A stretch of 64,000 nt of DNA from Bacteroidota bacterium (lineage in GTDB: Bacteria; Bacteroidota; Bacteroidia; JAHEXY01): contig JAHEXY010000002.1 of assembly GCA_023251875.1 (NCBI GenBank), positions 433,591 to 497,590 on the forward strand, in the 5' to 3' direction. A model generated the notes under the pieces. The model searched no databases. It worked only from the letters and a program-made list of their open reading frames with translations, and was not told the origin of the DNA. The translations under genes and the position numbers were made by a program. Below, piece after piece: positions 55,417-62,942 of this stretch (its first letter is position 1; each line of letters opens with the position of its first letter).

Positions 55417-56190
55417 TTATTTAATATACTCTTGATAGCAATCTTCAACTGCTAAAACCAAATCATACTCATTTGCATTCAGCACAAATTCTTCAGGTAG
55501 GCAGCAATATTCCATTAATGATGCTGCTTGGTCATCATCTTTTATTCCGGTTACATTTTTCACAAATGCTACATTGTATTTTAATGCTACCATTTTTTCG
55601 TTTGCGTCTTTTACCAATAGTTCTCTATAGGCTGTTCTTTCTCTTCCTGCTTTGCTATATTGTTCATATAACTTTGTAAAGGGACCTTCTCGCACCATAG
55701 TTAATTTAGCATCTTTAATAAAAACTTTTGCGCCACCAAGATGTATTGTAGGAACCGAATCAACTTTTACTTCAGGTAAATTAAGTTCTACTCTATCATC
55801 GGGTAATTGCAATTCTTTAAACGCCTTTTTAAATTCATCTTTATTGGCATAAGGCCAAATGGTAACTTCTTTTAAATTGTAAGTTGCTTCTGTAAGGTAG
55901 ATGTTAAGATTATTGGAATTATTTTCTTTAAAACTCAAAATATAATTATCAAAACCCATTGCTGTAAAACAAAGCGAATCTCCTTTTGCGATTGTGATTT
56001 CAAAATAACCTTTACTCGTACAAATTACCCCATCTAAGGTTCGGTAATTCATGATTGAAACTTTGGGTATGGGAAAAGAATCTTTTTTATTGAAAACAGT
56101 TCCACTTAAAGTAATAGTATTGTTTTCGGTTTGAGCATAATTATTGAATGGTAAAATAAAAAAACAAATGATGAGATAATATTTATGCAT
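55417..56190 (-). CDS. Exported protein with carboxypeptidase-regulatory-like domain
   Basis: A 257-residue protein with signal peptide MHKYYLIICFFILPFNNYAQ. Residues about 28-105 form a carboxypeptidase-D-regulatory-like beta domain (TLSGTVFNKKDSFPIPKVSI ... NNLNIYLTEATYNLKEVTIW), the same kind of domain found at the start of TonB receptors, but here no plug or barrel follows. The rest (about 110-257) is unknown. It resembles other Bacteroidota periplasmic or lipid-side proteins. A start eight codons upstream at 56214 is possible, but CAAAGATA, the reverse of a -7 element, overlaps it, which favours 56190. Confidence 0.75.
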   Translation of the reverse strand: MHKYYLIICFFILPFNNYAQTENNTITLSGTVFNKKDSFPIPKVSIMNYRTLDGVICTSKGYFEITIAKGDSLCFTAMGFDNYILSFKENNSNNLNIYLTEATYNLKEVTIWPYANKDEFKKAFKELQLPDDRVELNLPEVKVDSVPTIHLGGAKVFIKDAKLTMVREGPFTKLYEQYSKAGRERTAYRELLVKDANEKMVALKYNVAFVKNVTGIKDDDQAASLMEYCCLPEEFVLNANEYDLVLAVEDCYQEYIK

Positions 56191-56210
56191 CTTCTTAAAG
56201 AAATAATCTT

Positions 56211-56218
56211 TCAAAGAT
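56211..56218 (-). promoter_or_regulatory. Likely -7 element for the exported protein gene
   Basis: TATCTTTG on the minus strand. It supports a start at 56190, with a leader of about 15 bases. The -33 element is not evident. Confidence 0.35.
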
Positions 56219-56550
56219 AAAGCATCTACAAAGAGGATTTTAAATTTTAAGATTTGTTATGAGTTTATTTTTTCTTTTTATACCATGTTTTATCAAGGCC
56301 AAAAACAAATTTTGGCTCAATAGTTAATTCTTTTGTAATAAAATTATAATTAGCTTATTCAGGCATCCGGCAATCAGTTCTTTTTCCAAGAGATATCAAT
56401 TATCTAATCTTTCAAACGTTTTTTAGGGGGTTTATTATAAAGTGGGATTTAAAAACAAAAAGGTTGTATGGGGAATTATAAAAAATCCAATTACAAATGT
56501 AATCCGCTAATAATTAGGAATATAATTTTTGTCGAATCCATAAACTTGCA
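56215..56550. other. 336-bp gap
   Basis: AT-rich, no credible gene. A 7-bp hairpin (GCCAAAA/TTTTGGC, near 56299-56317) is present without a T-run on either side. Nothing else stands out apart from the -7 element listed separately. Confidence 0.4.
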
Positions 56551-57390
56551 TTATTTAAAATCTTCCGCAATAGGATATATTTCCGGTTTATCAACTTTCA
56601 AAAAAGTACTTGAGGAAGAAAAGAGAAAAGATTCTAATGCTAATTGTTCCCACCAAGTGCTCATGGTATAGCATACAGAAAAATAACCTTTCACCATTTT
56701 ATTAATATTTAATTCATTTATATATGGCTTTATAGATGAGGCTAAATGCGCTTCATGGCCTATTTCAAAATCTTTGTGTCCATCAATATACAATCGTGTT
56801 AAAGAGACTTTGTCATTTTGAGGCGCAACGTTTCTTTTCTTGTTGTATTCCTTAACAATTTGATCAAGAATGTAAAACTCCGGAATTGCTGACCCTTCAA
56901 AGGCAAGAAGGGCCCCTGCAGAAAAAGCATTATCATTATGATTAAAGATTCGTTTCATTTTTTTTACAAAAAATAAAGTCAGGTCAGTAAATTCTACATT
57001 ATCAGTTTCTATTCCAAGGTCAATTTTATAGCCTTGCCGCATCATCTCTAAATGAGGAATCCCTTTTGTTTCTTGTCCTTTTTCTTCATCAATATTTCTT
57101 TGCAGTTCAAGAAAGAGCTCCTTCCAATCATGGTTTCTGATCATTGCGTCTAAAAGCATGTGAATGGCTTCTTGCGAAAAACAGGAATATTCTTTAATAA
57201 TAAAAGCAATTTGTTCTGTCGGTATATCTTTAAGATTTCTTACAATAGGATTGTTTTCCGGAAGTAGGCTCGGAAAAATAGTTTTGAGTGAATACTTTAA
57301 ACTCTCATGACATTCTTCAAAGAGAGAGGGATGTTTTTCGAGAAATTCGCTTATTAATTTTGTTTGTACAGCTTGATTGATAGAACTCAT
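56551..57390 (-). CDS. Heme-oxygenase-like di-iron protein (iron-containing redox enzyme type)
   Basis: A 279-residue, mostly helical protein with no signal peptide. Conserved-looking acidic and His pairs occur in spaced helices: EYSCFSQEAIHMLLDAMIRNH (about 69-89), DEEKGQETKGIPHLEMMRQGY (about 101-121), ALLAFEGSAIPEFYI and GHKDFEIGHEAHLASS (about 206-221), then WWEQLALESF. This pattern is that of the heme-oxygenase-like di-metal (CADD/DUF3865-type) group, whose studied members are oxygenases or oxidases. The specific reaction is unknown, and no biosynthetic cluster is around it. It is divergent from the ABC/OmpA operon, with 179 bases between the start codons. Confidence 0.7.
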   Translation of the reverse strand: MSSINQAVQTKLISEFLEKHPSLFEECHESLKYSLKTIFPSLLPENNPIVRNLKDIPTEQIAFIIKEYSCFSQEAIHMLLDAMIRNHDWKELFLELQRNIDEEKGQETKGIPHLEMMRQGYKIDLGIETDNVEFTDLTLFFVKKMKRIFNHNDNAFSAGALLAFEGSAIPEFYILDQIVKEYNKKRNVAPQNDKVSLTRLYIDGHKDFEIGHEAHLASSIKPYINELNINKMVKGYFSVCYTMSTWWEQLALESFLFSSSSTFLKVDKPEIYPIAEDFK

Positions 57391-57520
57391 AAAAAAAATT
57401 ATTTAATGCAAATAACATTCTTTTTATCCCCTTCTTCAAATAAAAGATAAATTTTTTCGATGGTTACGTTATTGTTTTTTATTTTATTATATATTTACTG
57501 TTCACTTTTGTGCTTTTACT

Positions 57521-57528
57521 TAATTTTG
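57521..57528 (+). promoter_or_regulatory. Likely -7 element of the five-gene ABC/OmpA operon
   Basis: TAATTTTG fits TAnnTTTG and lies 41 bases before the first ATG. TTTTG occurs upstream at 57506-57510 but only 10 bases away, so the -33 element is unclear. Confidence 0.35.
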
Positions 57529-57569
57529 AGTTTCTTGTATTTTATAGTGTAACATAATTAACAGAAAAA

Positions 57570-58247
57570 ATGTTTAATCTTAAGAATATCAAATCGCTTT
57601 TTGTTGTTGAAGATACTAATCCGGTAGAAAACAATAAAGAACTTCCTACAACAGAAGAAAAAAATATTGCCAATACTGTACAGCCAAAAATTATCGAAAC
57701 ACCTCAAATTAGCAATACAATTGGAGGAGGATATGTAGATGATCGCATCTTAGAATCTTTGCTAAAAGCATTAGAAGATAACAACATTGAAGGCTTTGAT
57801 TTTTTAGAATACAAAAACTCTATCAAGGCTCTTAGTCAGATGCCAATGGATGAGGCTACAAGATACAGATCGGCATATGCTACTGCAGCTACCTTGGGCG
57901 TTACGCTTGATAAACTTTGCCAAAGTGCAGAATTTTATAAAACTGTTTTACAAAAAGAGAATGAAAAGTTTAAAGCGGCTTTGTCAAATCAAATTAATTC
58001 TAGTGTAATATCTAAAGAAAAACAAGCCCAAGAACTTTCTAATGAAATATTGAAAAAGTCAGAGCTAATTAAAAAATTAACAGAGGAAATAACCTCTCAT
58101 CAAACAGAACTGGGTAAGATTAAAGACCAAGTGTTAGAGGCCAATATAAAAATTGAAAAAACAAAGGCGAATTTTCAATCAACTTTTGAGGCCTTGTTGC
58201 TTCAAATCAATGATGATATTACAAAAATGAAAGCCTATCTAAAATAA
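57570..58247 (+). CDS. Coiled-coil protein of unknown function, first gene of the ABC/OmpA operon
   Basis: A 225-residue soluble protein with no signal peptide or membrane segment. The N-terminal about 45 residues are low in order (many Asn, Glu, Thr). Residues about 52-130 form a compact helical part (YVDDRILESLLKALEDNNIE, then LSQMPMDEATRYRSAYATAA, TLGVTLDKLCQSAEFYK). Residues about 130-225 are a long heptad-rich coiled coil (KQAQELSNEILKKSELIKKL). I do not recognise a named family. It is 9 bases upstream of the PspA-like gene, and its position suggests a cytoplasmic partner of that protein or of the transporter. Confidence 0.7.
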   Translation: MFNLKNIKSLFVVEDTNPVENNKELPTTEEKNIANTVQPKIIETPQISNTIGGGYVDDRILESLLKALEDNNIEGFDFLEYKNSIKALSQMPMDEATRYRSAYATAATLGVTLDKLCQSAEFYKTVLQKENEKFKAALSNQINSSVISKEKQAQELSNEILKKSELIKKLTEEITSHQTELGKIKDQVLEANIKIEKTKANFQSTFEALLLQINDDITKMKAYLK

Positions 58248-58256
58248 ATAAATTCT

Positions 58257-59276
58257 ATGGAAGAAATTAAACCTAAATCGTTTTGGGAGAAACCGGAAGG
58301 CATGACCGGCATGATTACACTTGCAATGCTTATTGTTGGTGGGGGATTTCTCTTATATAAAATACTGCCCTATATCGTATCTATTTTACATAATACTTTA
58401 TATGCTGTTTTGTTGTTTTTAGCATTAGGGGCCATTTTTTATGTATTATTAGATCCTAAATTTAGAAATTTAGTATGGTACATTTATAAGAGTATTATGC
58501 GAGCTGTAACAGGGGTGTTTGTTATGATTGATCCTATTGGTATTATTGAAACGTATATAGAATCATTGGAGAAAAATCGCCAAAAAATGAGCGAACAAAT
58601 TACCAATCTGCGTGGACAAATGCGAAAATTAAAAGATATTATTGATAATAATATTCGTTCTATGAACGATAATCTTTCCCTCGCAAATAAAGCCAAAGAA
58701 ATAGGAAAGCAAACTATAATGGTATTAAAATCAAGAAAAGCCGGTCGATTACAAGATTCAAATATGAAATTACAAGATCTATATAAGAAAATGGAAATTT
58801 TATATAGAGTATTATCTAAAATGCATGAAAATTCAGAGGTATTACTTGAAGATATTAGAGATCAGGTAGAAGTAAAAAAGATGGAACGAGAAGCTATTCG
58901 CACTAGCCATTCTGCTATGAAATCAGCTCTAAGTATAATAAGTGGAGACAAAGACAAACGTCTATTGTTTGATCAAGCAATGGATGCAATTGCTGATGAT
59001 GTAAGCCGAAAAGTGGGAGAAATGGAAAGGTTTATGGAAGTATCTGCTAGCTTTATGGAATCTATTGATTTGCAAAATGGGGTATATGAAGAAAAAGGCC
59101 TTGAAATGTTAGATCAATGGGAAAAAGAAGGAGTTTCTTTTTTATTAGGAGATGATAAGCAACAATTAATTGATCAAGGTAATATGAATACCATGCTTCT
59201 TGATCCGGAAACTGAATTGTATAAAAAGCCTACAAAACCAAGAGATAACCAATACAAAGATTTATTTAACCTATAA
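58257..59276 (+). CDS. Membrane-anchored PspA/Vipp1-like coiled-coil protein
   Basis: A 339-residue protein. Two membrane helices lie near the N-terminus (MITLAMLIVGGGFLLYKILP and LYAVLLFLALGAIFYVLL, about 18-70). After a short amphipathic stretch comes a long helical coiled coil beginning DPIGIIETYIESLEKNRQKM and continuing NLRGQMRKLKDIIDNNI (about 100-260). The opening DP-x3-IE-x-YI and the heptads resemble PspA/IM30 family proteins, which stabilise stressed membranes; the added N-terminal anchor is not part of classical PspA. The C-terminal about 60 residues are separate (KPTKPRDNQYKDLFNL). PspA likeness is an inference from pattern. Next gene after 13 bases. Confidence 0.65.
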   Translation: MEEIKPKSFWEKPEGMTGMITLAMLIVGGGFLLYKILPYIVSILHNTLYAVLLFLALGAIFYVLLDPKFRNLVWYIYKSIMRAVTGVFVMIDPIGIIETYIESLEKNRQKMSEQITNLRGQMRKLKDIIDNNIRSMNDNLSLANKAKEIGKQTIMVLKSRKAGRLQDSNMKLQDLYKKMEILYRVLSKMHENSEVLLEDIRDQVEVKKMEREAIRTSHSAMKSALSIISGDKDKRLLFDQAMDAIADDVSRKVGEMERFMEVSASFMESIDLQNGVYEEKGLEMLDQWEKEGVSFLLGDDKQQLIDQGNMNTMLLDPETELYKKPTKPRDNQYKDLFNL

Positions 59277-59289
59277 ACACATACACACA

Positions 59290-60825
59290 ATGGGAAAACT
59301 TACTACTTTTTCAAAATTCTTGATCACTTTAGTAATTGTAGGTGGTGGTGGATTTTTACTATATTATCTTGCTAATAATACTGATATATTAAATAAAATT
59401 GCGCCTAAACAAAAGGGTAGTCAAGATATTCCTGAAAATGCCTTTGGCGAAGATAAAGTTATTAAAGTTGGAGTTGTGACTTGGGGCGGATATGCCGGAG
59501 GTGAATATTTTAATGGAGGTTTTAAAGCCAGTAAAGAATCTAGGTTTTATAAAGAAAATGGAGTTTTAGTTGAATTCGTTTTAAATGATGATTTTGTTTC
59601 TTCACGTGAAGCATGGAAAGCAGGAAAGGTAGATGTATTATGGACAACCATTGATGCATTTCCTACAGAAGTTGCCAGCCTTTCGGAATATGAACCGCAA
59701 GTTATTTTACAAGCAGATTGGTCAAGAGGAGGAGATGCTATTGTGGTAAGAAGGGGGATCAATACGGTTGCTGATTTAAAAGGGAAAAAAGTTGCTGTTG
59801 CGCCCATGACACCTTCTCATACTTTTCTATTGTGGCTTTTGGATGCAGGAGATCTTAAGTATAGCGACATTCAAGTAGTAGAGGCGCCTAATGCAATTGA
59901 TGCCGCTGCTTATTTTAAAGCAGGTAAAGTTGATGCTGCTGTAGTGTGGAGTCCGGATGATCAAGATTGTGTAACTAATGTAAAAGGAGCCTCCATTCTA
60001 AAAAATACTAAAACAGCTTCTAATATTATTGCCGATGTATTCTTTACCAAAAAGAAATTTCTAGAAGAAAATGAACAAGCCCTAAAAGGACTTGTTGAGG
60101 GTTGGCTTAAAGGTTCTGCAGAAATTAATTCATATGAGTCTGCGAAAAAAGAAGCTGCAAAAATACTTTCTGTAGGATTAAATGTATCGGAAGATTTTGC
60201 TTTTAACGCAATTAATAATGCAAGATTGTGTACTTATGGTGATGAAGTAAATTTCTTTAATCTTAATGGTGATTATGCCGGAGTTAAAGGAGAAGATTTA
60301 TATACTAAAATGGGTGTGATATATAATAAACTTAATTATGCCCCGGCTACAATTCCTGCTTGGAGATCAATTGCAAATCCTTCTCTTATAAAGCAAATAT
60401 CTCTTCAGGGCGAGCAGCATTTAGCAGAAGGTAAAAAGGAGTTTTCTCCAGTTACTAAAGATGAAGCACAAGCTAGTGCCTTTTCTACAAAGGCTGTTAC
60501 TATTACGTTTGCTACAGGCTCTGCAGTATTAGATGAGAATGCCAAATATATTATTGATATGAAATTAAGCGATCTTGCAAAAATGTTTGGCAATGCTAGA
60601 ATAAGAATAGAGGGCAATACAGATAATGTTGGCGATACAAAAAAGAATAAAGAGCTTTCCTTAAAACGCGCACAAGCAGTTGCTGATCACTTGCAAAAAG
60701 AATATGGTTTCTCTGAAAATCGTTTTGTTATTGTTGGTAATGGGTCGGATAAACCTGTAGCAGACAATGCCAGTGATGAAGGAAAGGCTAAAAATAGACG
60801 CACAGAATTTCAATTGTTAAATTAG
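59290..60825 (+). CDS. Membrane-tethered substrate-binding protein fused to an OmpA domain
   Basis: A 511-residue fusion. One N-terminal membrane segment (FLITLVIVGGGGFLLYYLAN, about 9-28) keeps it in the inner membrane. Residues about 55-360 form an NMT1/SsuA-type (NitT/TauT) binding domain (KVGVVTWGGYAGGEYFNGGF, KAGKVDVLWTTIDAFPTEVA, TVADLKGKKVAVAPMTPSHT). Residues about 395-511 are an OmpA-type peptidoglycan-binding domain (ITFATGSAVLDENAKY, IEGNTDNVGDTKKNKELSLK, RAQAVADHLQ, KNRRTEF). The binding lobe would sit in the periplasm between membrane and cell wall. ATG 59290 is chosen; an upstream start would lie in the previous gene. Permease and ATPase genes follow, so it should feed them. Ligand unknown. 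Confidence 0.88.
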   Translation: MGKLTTFSKFLITLVIVGGGGFLLYYLANNTDILNKIAPKQKGSQDIPENAFGEDKVIKVGVVTWGGYAGGEYFNGGFKASKESRFYKENGVLVEFVLNDDFVSSREAWKAGKVDVLWTTIDAFPTEVASLSEYEPQVILQADWSRGGDAIVVRRGINTVADLKGKKVAVAPMTPSHTFLLWLLDAGDLKYSDIQVVEAPNAIDAAAYFKAGKVDAAVVWSPDDQDCVTNVKGASILKNTKTASNIIADVFFTKKKFLEENEQALKGLVEGWLKGSAEINSYESAKKEAAKILSVGLNVSEDFAFNAINNARLCTYGDEVNFFNLNGDYAGVKGEDLYTKMGVIYNKLNYAPATIPAWRSIANPSLIKQISLQGEQHLAEGKKEFSPVTKDEAQASAFSTKAVTITFATGSAVLDENAKYIIDMKLSDLAKMFGNARIRIEGNTDNVGDTKKNKELSLKRAQAVADHLQKEYGFSENRFVIVGNGSDKPVADNASDEGKAKNRRTEFQLLN

Positions 60826-60832
60826 AAAAATT

Positions 60833-61621
60833 GTGATTAATCAACTTCTTAAATTAAGAGGAAACACTTCTGGCAAGTTCTTTACAATCATTGAACTTAT
60901 TGGCATAGGTTTATTAATAGGGATTTGGAGTTTGATATCTTATTTTGAACTTATTCCCGCTTCTTTATTTCCTCCGCCATGGAGAGTGATTGGCGCATTT
61001 AAAGAATTACATGTTGATGATGCTTTGGTAAGAAATACTATTTTTTCAATCAGGTTAAATTTTATAGGATATCTGGAAGCTGTATTAATTGCTCTTCCTT
61101 TAGGTTTCATTATTGGATTATTTCCAATTTTCAGAGGACTTTTTAATAGAAGTATCAATGCTTTGCGATATGTTCCATTAACTGCAGTTACAGGTCTTTT
61201 TATTGCTTGGTTTGGCATTGAAACCAATATGAAAGTACAATTTCTTGCTTTCGGAATTTTGGTTTATCTATTGCCTGTTGTTATTCAACGAATAGATGAA
61301 GTAGAGGATGTTTATTTACAAACGGTATTTACACTTGGTGCATCTAAGTGGCAAACTATTAGAACAGTGTTTATCCCATCTGTAATATCCAGAATTTCCG
61401 ATGATATAAGAGTTTTAGTCGCCATCTCCTGGACTTATATTATTGTAGCAGAAATGGTAAATAAAACCGGTGGTATTGGTGCAATGGCCTATACTGCAGC
61501 GCGCCAAAGTAGAATAGATAAAGTATTTGCTATTTTAGTTGTGATTATATTAATCGGTTTCATTCAAGATAGATTGTTTGTATGGATTGATAAAAAAATG
61601 TTTCCATACAAATACACCTAA
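60833..61621 (+). CDS. ABC transporter permease, NitT/TauT type
   Basis: A 262-residue inner-membrane protein with about six helices (e.g. IELIGIGLLIGIWSLISYF, AVLIALPLGFIIGLFPIF, FAILVVIILIGFIQDRLF). The ATPase-contact loop (EAA-type motif) reads LGASKWQTIRTVFIPSVISR (about 172-191), as in SsuC/TauC permeases. The start is GTG 60833, 7 bases after the stop of the binding-protein gene. It and the next gene form the membrane core of the transporter for the tethered binding protein. Confidence 0.92.
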   Translation: MINQLLKLRGNTSGKFFTIIELIGIGLLIGIWSLISYFELIPASLFPPPWRVIGAFKELHVDDALVRNTIFSIRLNFIGYLEAVLIALPLGFIIGLFPIFRGLFNRSINALRYVPLTAVTGLFIAWFGIETNMKVQFLAFGILVYLLPVVIQRIDEVEDVYLQTVFTLGASKWQTIRTVFIPSVISRISDDIRVLVAISWTYIIVAEMVNKTGGIGAMAYTAARQSRIDKVFAILVVIILIGFIQDRLFVWIDKKMFPYKYT

Positions 61622-61639
61622 TTTACTTTTCAAATTTCT

Positions 61640-62449
61640 ATGGTCGATTTTGTAAACACTCCTTTAGCCGATATTATTGAATTAAAAAATATCAGGCAAA
61701 CCTATGATGAGGGTAAAACACATGTTATCGACAAGTTTAATTTTTTAATTGAAGACAAGCCCATGCAAGGGCAATTTGTTATTTTATTAGGCGCCTCCGG
61801 TTGCGGAAAATCTACTATTTTAAGATATATCTGCGGACTTCAAAAACCTACTTCCGGTGAGGTATTGGTGAATGGAAAGCCCTTAACAGATGACGTAAGG
61901 ATAAGCATGGTATTCCAAAAATATTCTTCTCTTCCCTGGATGACTGTTTTAGATAATGTGGCATTAGGATTAACGTATAAAGGTGTTGCAAAAAAGGAGC
62001 GTTATGAAAAGGCAATGGAAATGATTGAATTGGTTGGATTAACCGGACATGAAAAAAAATATGCTAAATATCCTGCTTTATCAGGCGGTCAACTTCAGCG
62101 TGTGGCTATTGCAAGAAGTCTTATCGCTAATCCCAATATATTATTAATGGATGAACCATTTGGAGCTTTAGATGTAAATACAAGATTAAAAATGCAGGAT
62201 ATGTTGGCTTCAATTTGGCGCAAATTTAATCCCACCATAATATTTGTAACACATGATATTTCTGAAGCCGTTTATTTAGGTGATGATATTTATATTATGA
62301 AAGCCAATCCCGGGCAAATTGTAAAACATGTACATGTTGATCTTCCTCTTGATCGCAATCGAGAACTTAAGCGAAACCCTAAATTTATAGATATGATTTA
62401 TAAAATTGAAGATATGATGGTAGAAATGGAAATTGAAAAGAAAAAATAA
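61640..62449 (+). CDS. ABC transporter ATP-binding protein, NitT/TauT type
   Basis: A 269-residue ATPase. Walker A GASGCGKST (about 51-59), Q-loop FQKYSSLPW, signature LSGGQLQRVAIARS (about 147-160), Walker B ILLMDEPFGALD (about 167-178) and switch THDISEA with His (about 203-209) are all intact. The family is the SsuB/TauB group that powers uptake of nitrate, taurine, sulfonate or related solutes. The substrate is unknown here. Last gene of the five-gene operon; the next gene is convergent, its stop only 5 bases away. Confidence 0.95.
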   Translation: MVDFVNTPLADIIELKNIRQTYDEGKTHVIDKFNFLIEDKPMQGQFVILLGASGCGKSTILRYICGLQKPTSGEVLVNGKPLTDDVRISMVFQKYSSLPWMTVLDNVALGLTYKGVAKKERYEKAMEMIELVGLTGHEKKYAKYPALSGGQLQRVAIARSLIANPNILLMDEPFGALDVNTRLKMQDMLASIWRKFNPTIIFVTHDISEAVYLGDDIYIMKANPGQIVKHVHVDLPLDRNRELKRNPKFIDMIYKIEDMMVEMEIEKKK

Positions 62450-62454
62450 AAATT

Positions 62455-62829
62455 CTATTTTACTTCCTCTACCCGATCAACAAAATACTTTGTGTCTCCA
62501 GCCCAAAAAAAACGAAAGAATTTTTCATGGTAATGCAGTTTTACTCTTTTACCACTGAGCATGGCATCATCTAAAGCTTTTACTACTTGCTCATCACTTG
62601 CAGGAACAGAAAAATCCCACATCTGAGTATTGTTTGCTGCAGCGTTATTGCTAACAATCATCCCTTGATTTAATTCTCCTTCATAGGTTTTAAATATCCA
62701 GCCCTTTTGACTGAGTTTAATAATAGTACCGGCTCTATCTCCTATACTATAGGTTCCAAATATCAAGTATGCGCCAATGCCAATAAAGATTAGAAGAATT
62801 ACAACAAGAAATATTTTGAATTTTTTCAT
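62455..62829 (-). CDS. Small membrane-anchored protein of unknown function
   Basis: A 124-residue protein with one N-terminal hydrophobic segment (KIFLVVILLIFIGIGAYLIF, about 4-23), then a conserved-looking YSIGDRAGTIIKLSQKGWIF, TYEGELNQG and WDFSVPASDEQVVKALDDA. I recognise this as a widespread short Bacteroidota family that is sometimes labelled 6-phosphogluconate dehydrogenase, a name that its length and sequence do not support. No catalytic motif is seen. ATG 62829 is chosen; a GTG six codons upstream is possible. Confidence 0.75.
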   Translation of the reverse strand: MKKFKIFLVVILLIFIGIGAYLIFGTYSIGDRAGTIIKLSQKGWIFKTYEGELNQGMIVSNNAAANNTQMWDFSVPASDEQVVKALDDAMLSGKRVKLHYHEKFFRFFWAGDTKYFVDRVEEVK

Positions 62830-62910
62830 ATGGATTTTTCGTTTCACAAAATTAACAAAATTTTACATGCTATCTTTCGTTAAAATAAGTAAATTACCGT
62901 TTATCCAAAT

Positions 62911-62940
62911 TCCCTCCCAATGGGGAGGGTTAGGGAGGGG
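62911..62940 (+). repeat. REP-like palindromic element before DUF4175, copy 9
   Basis: CCCTCCC (62912-62918), loop AATG, GGGAGGG (62923-62929), then TTAGGGAGGGG. It ends two bases before the start codon of the next gene. Confidence 0.7.
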
Positions 62941-62942
62941 TC

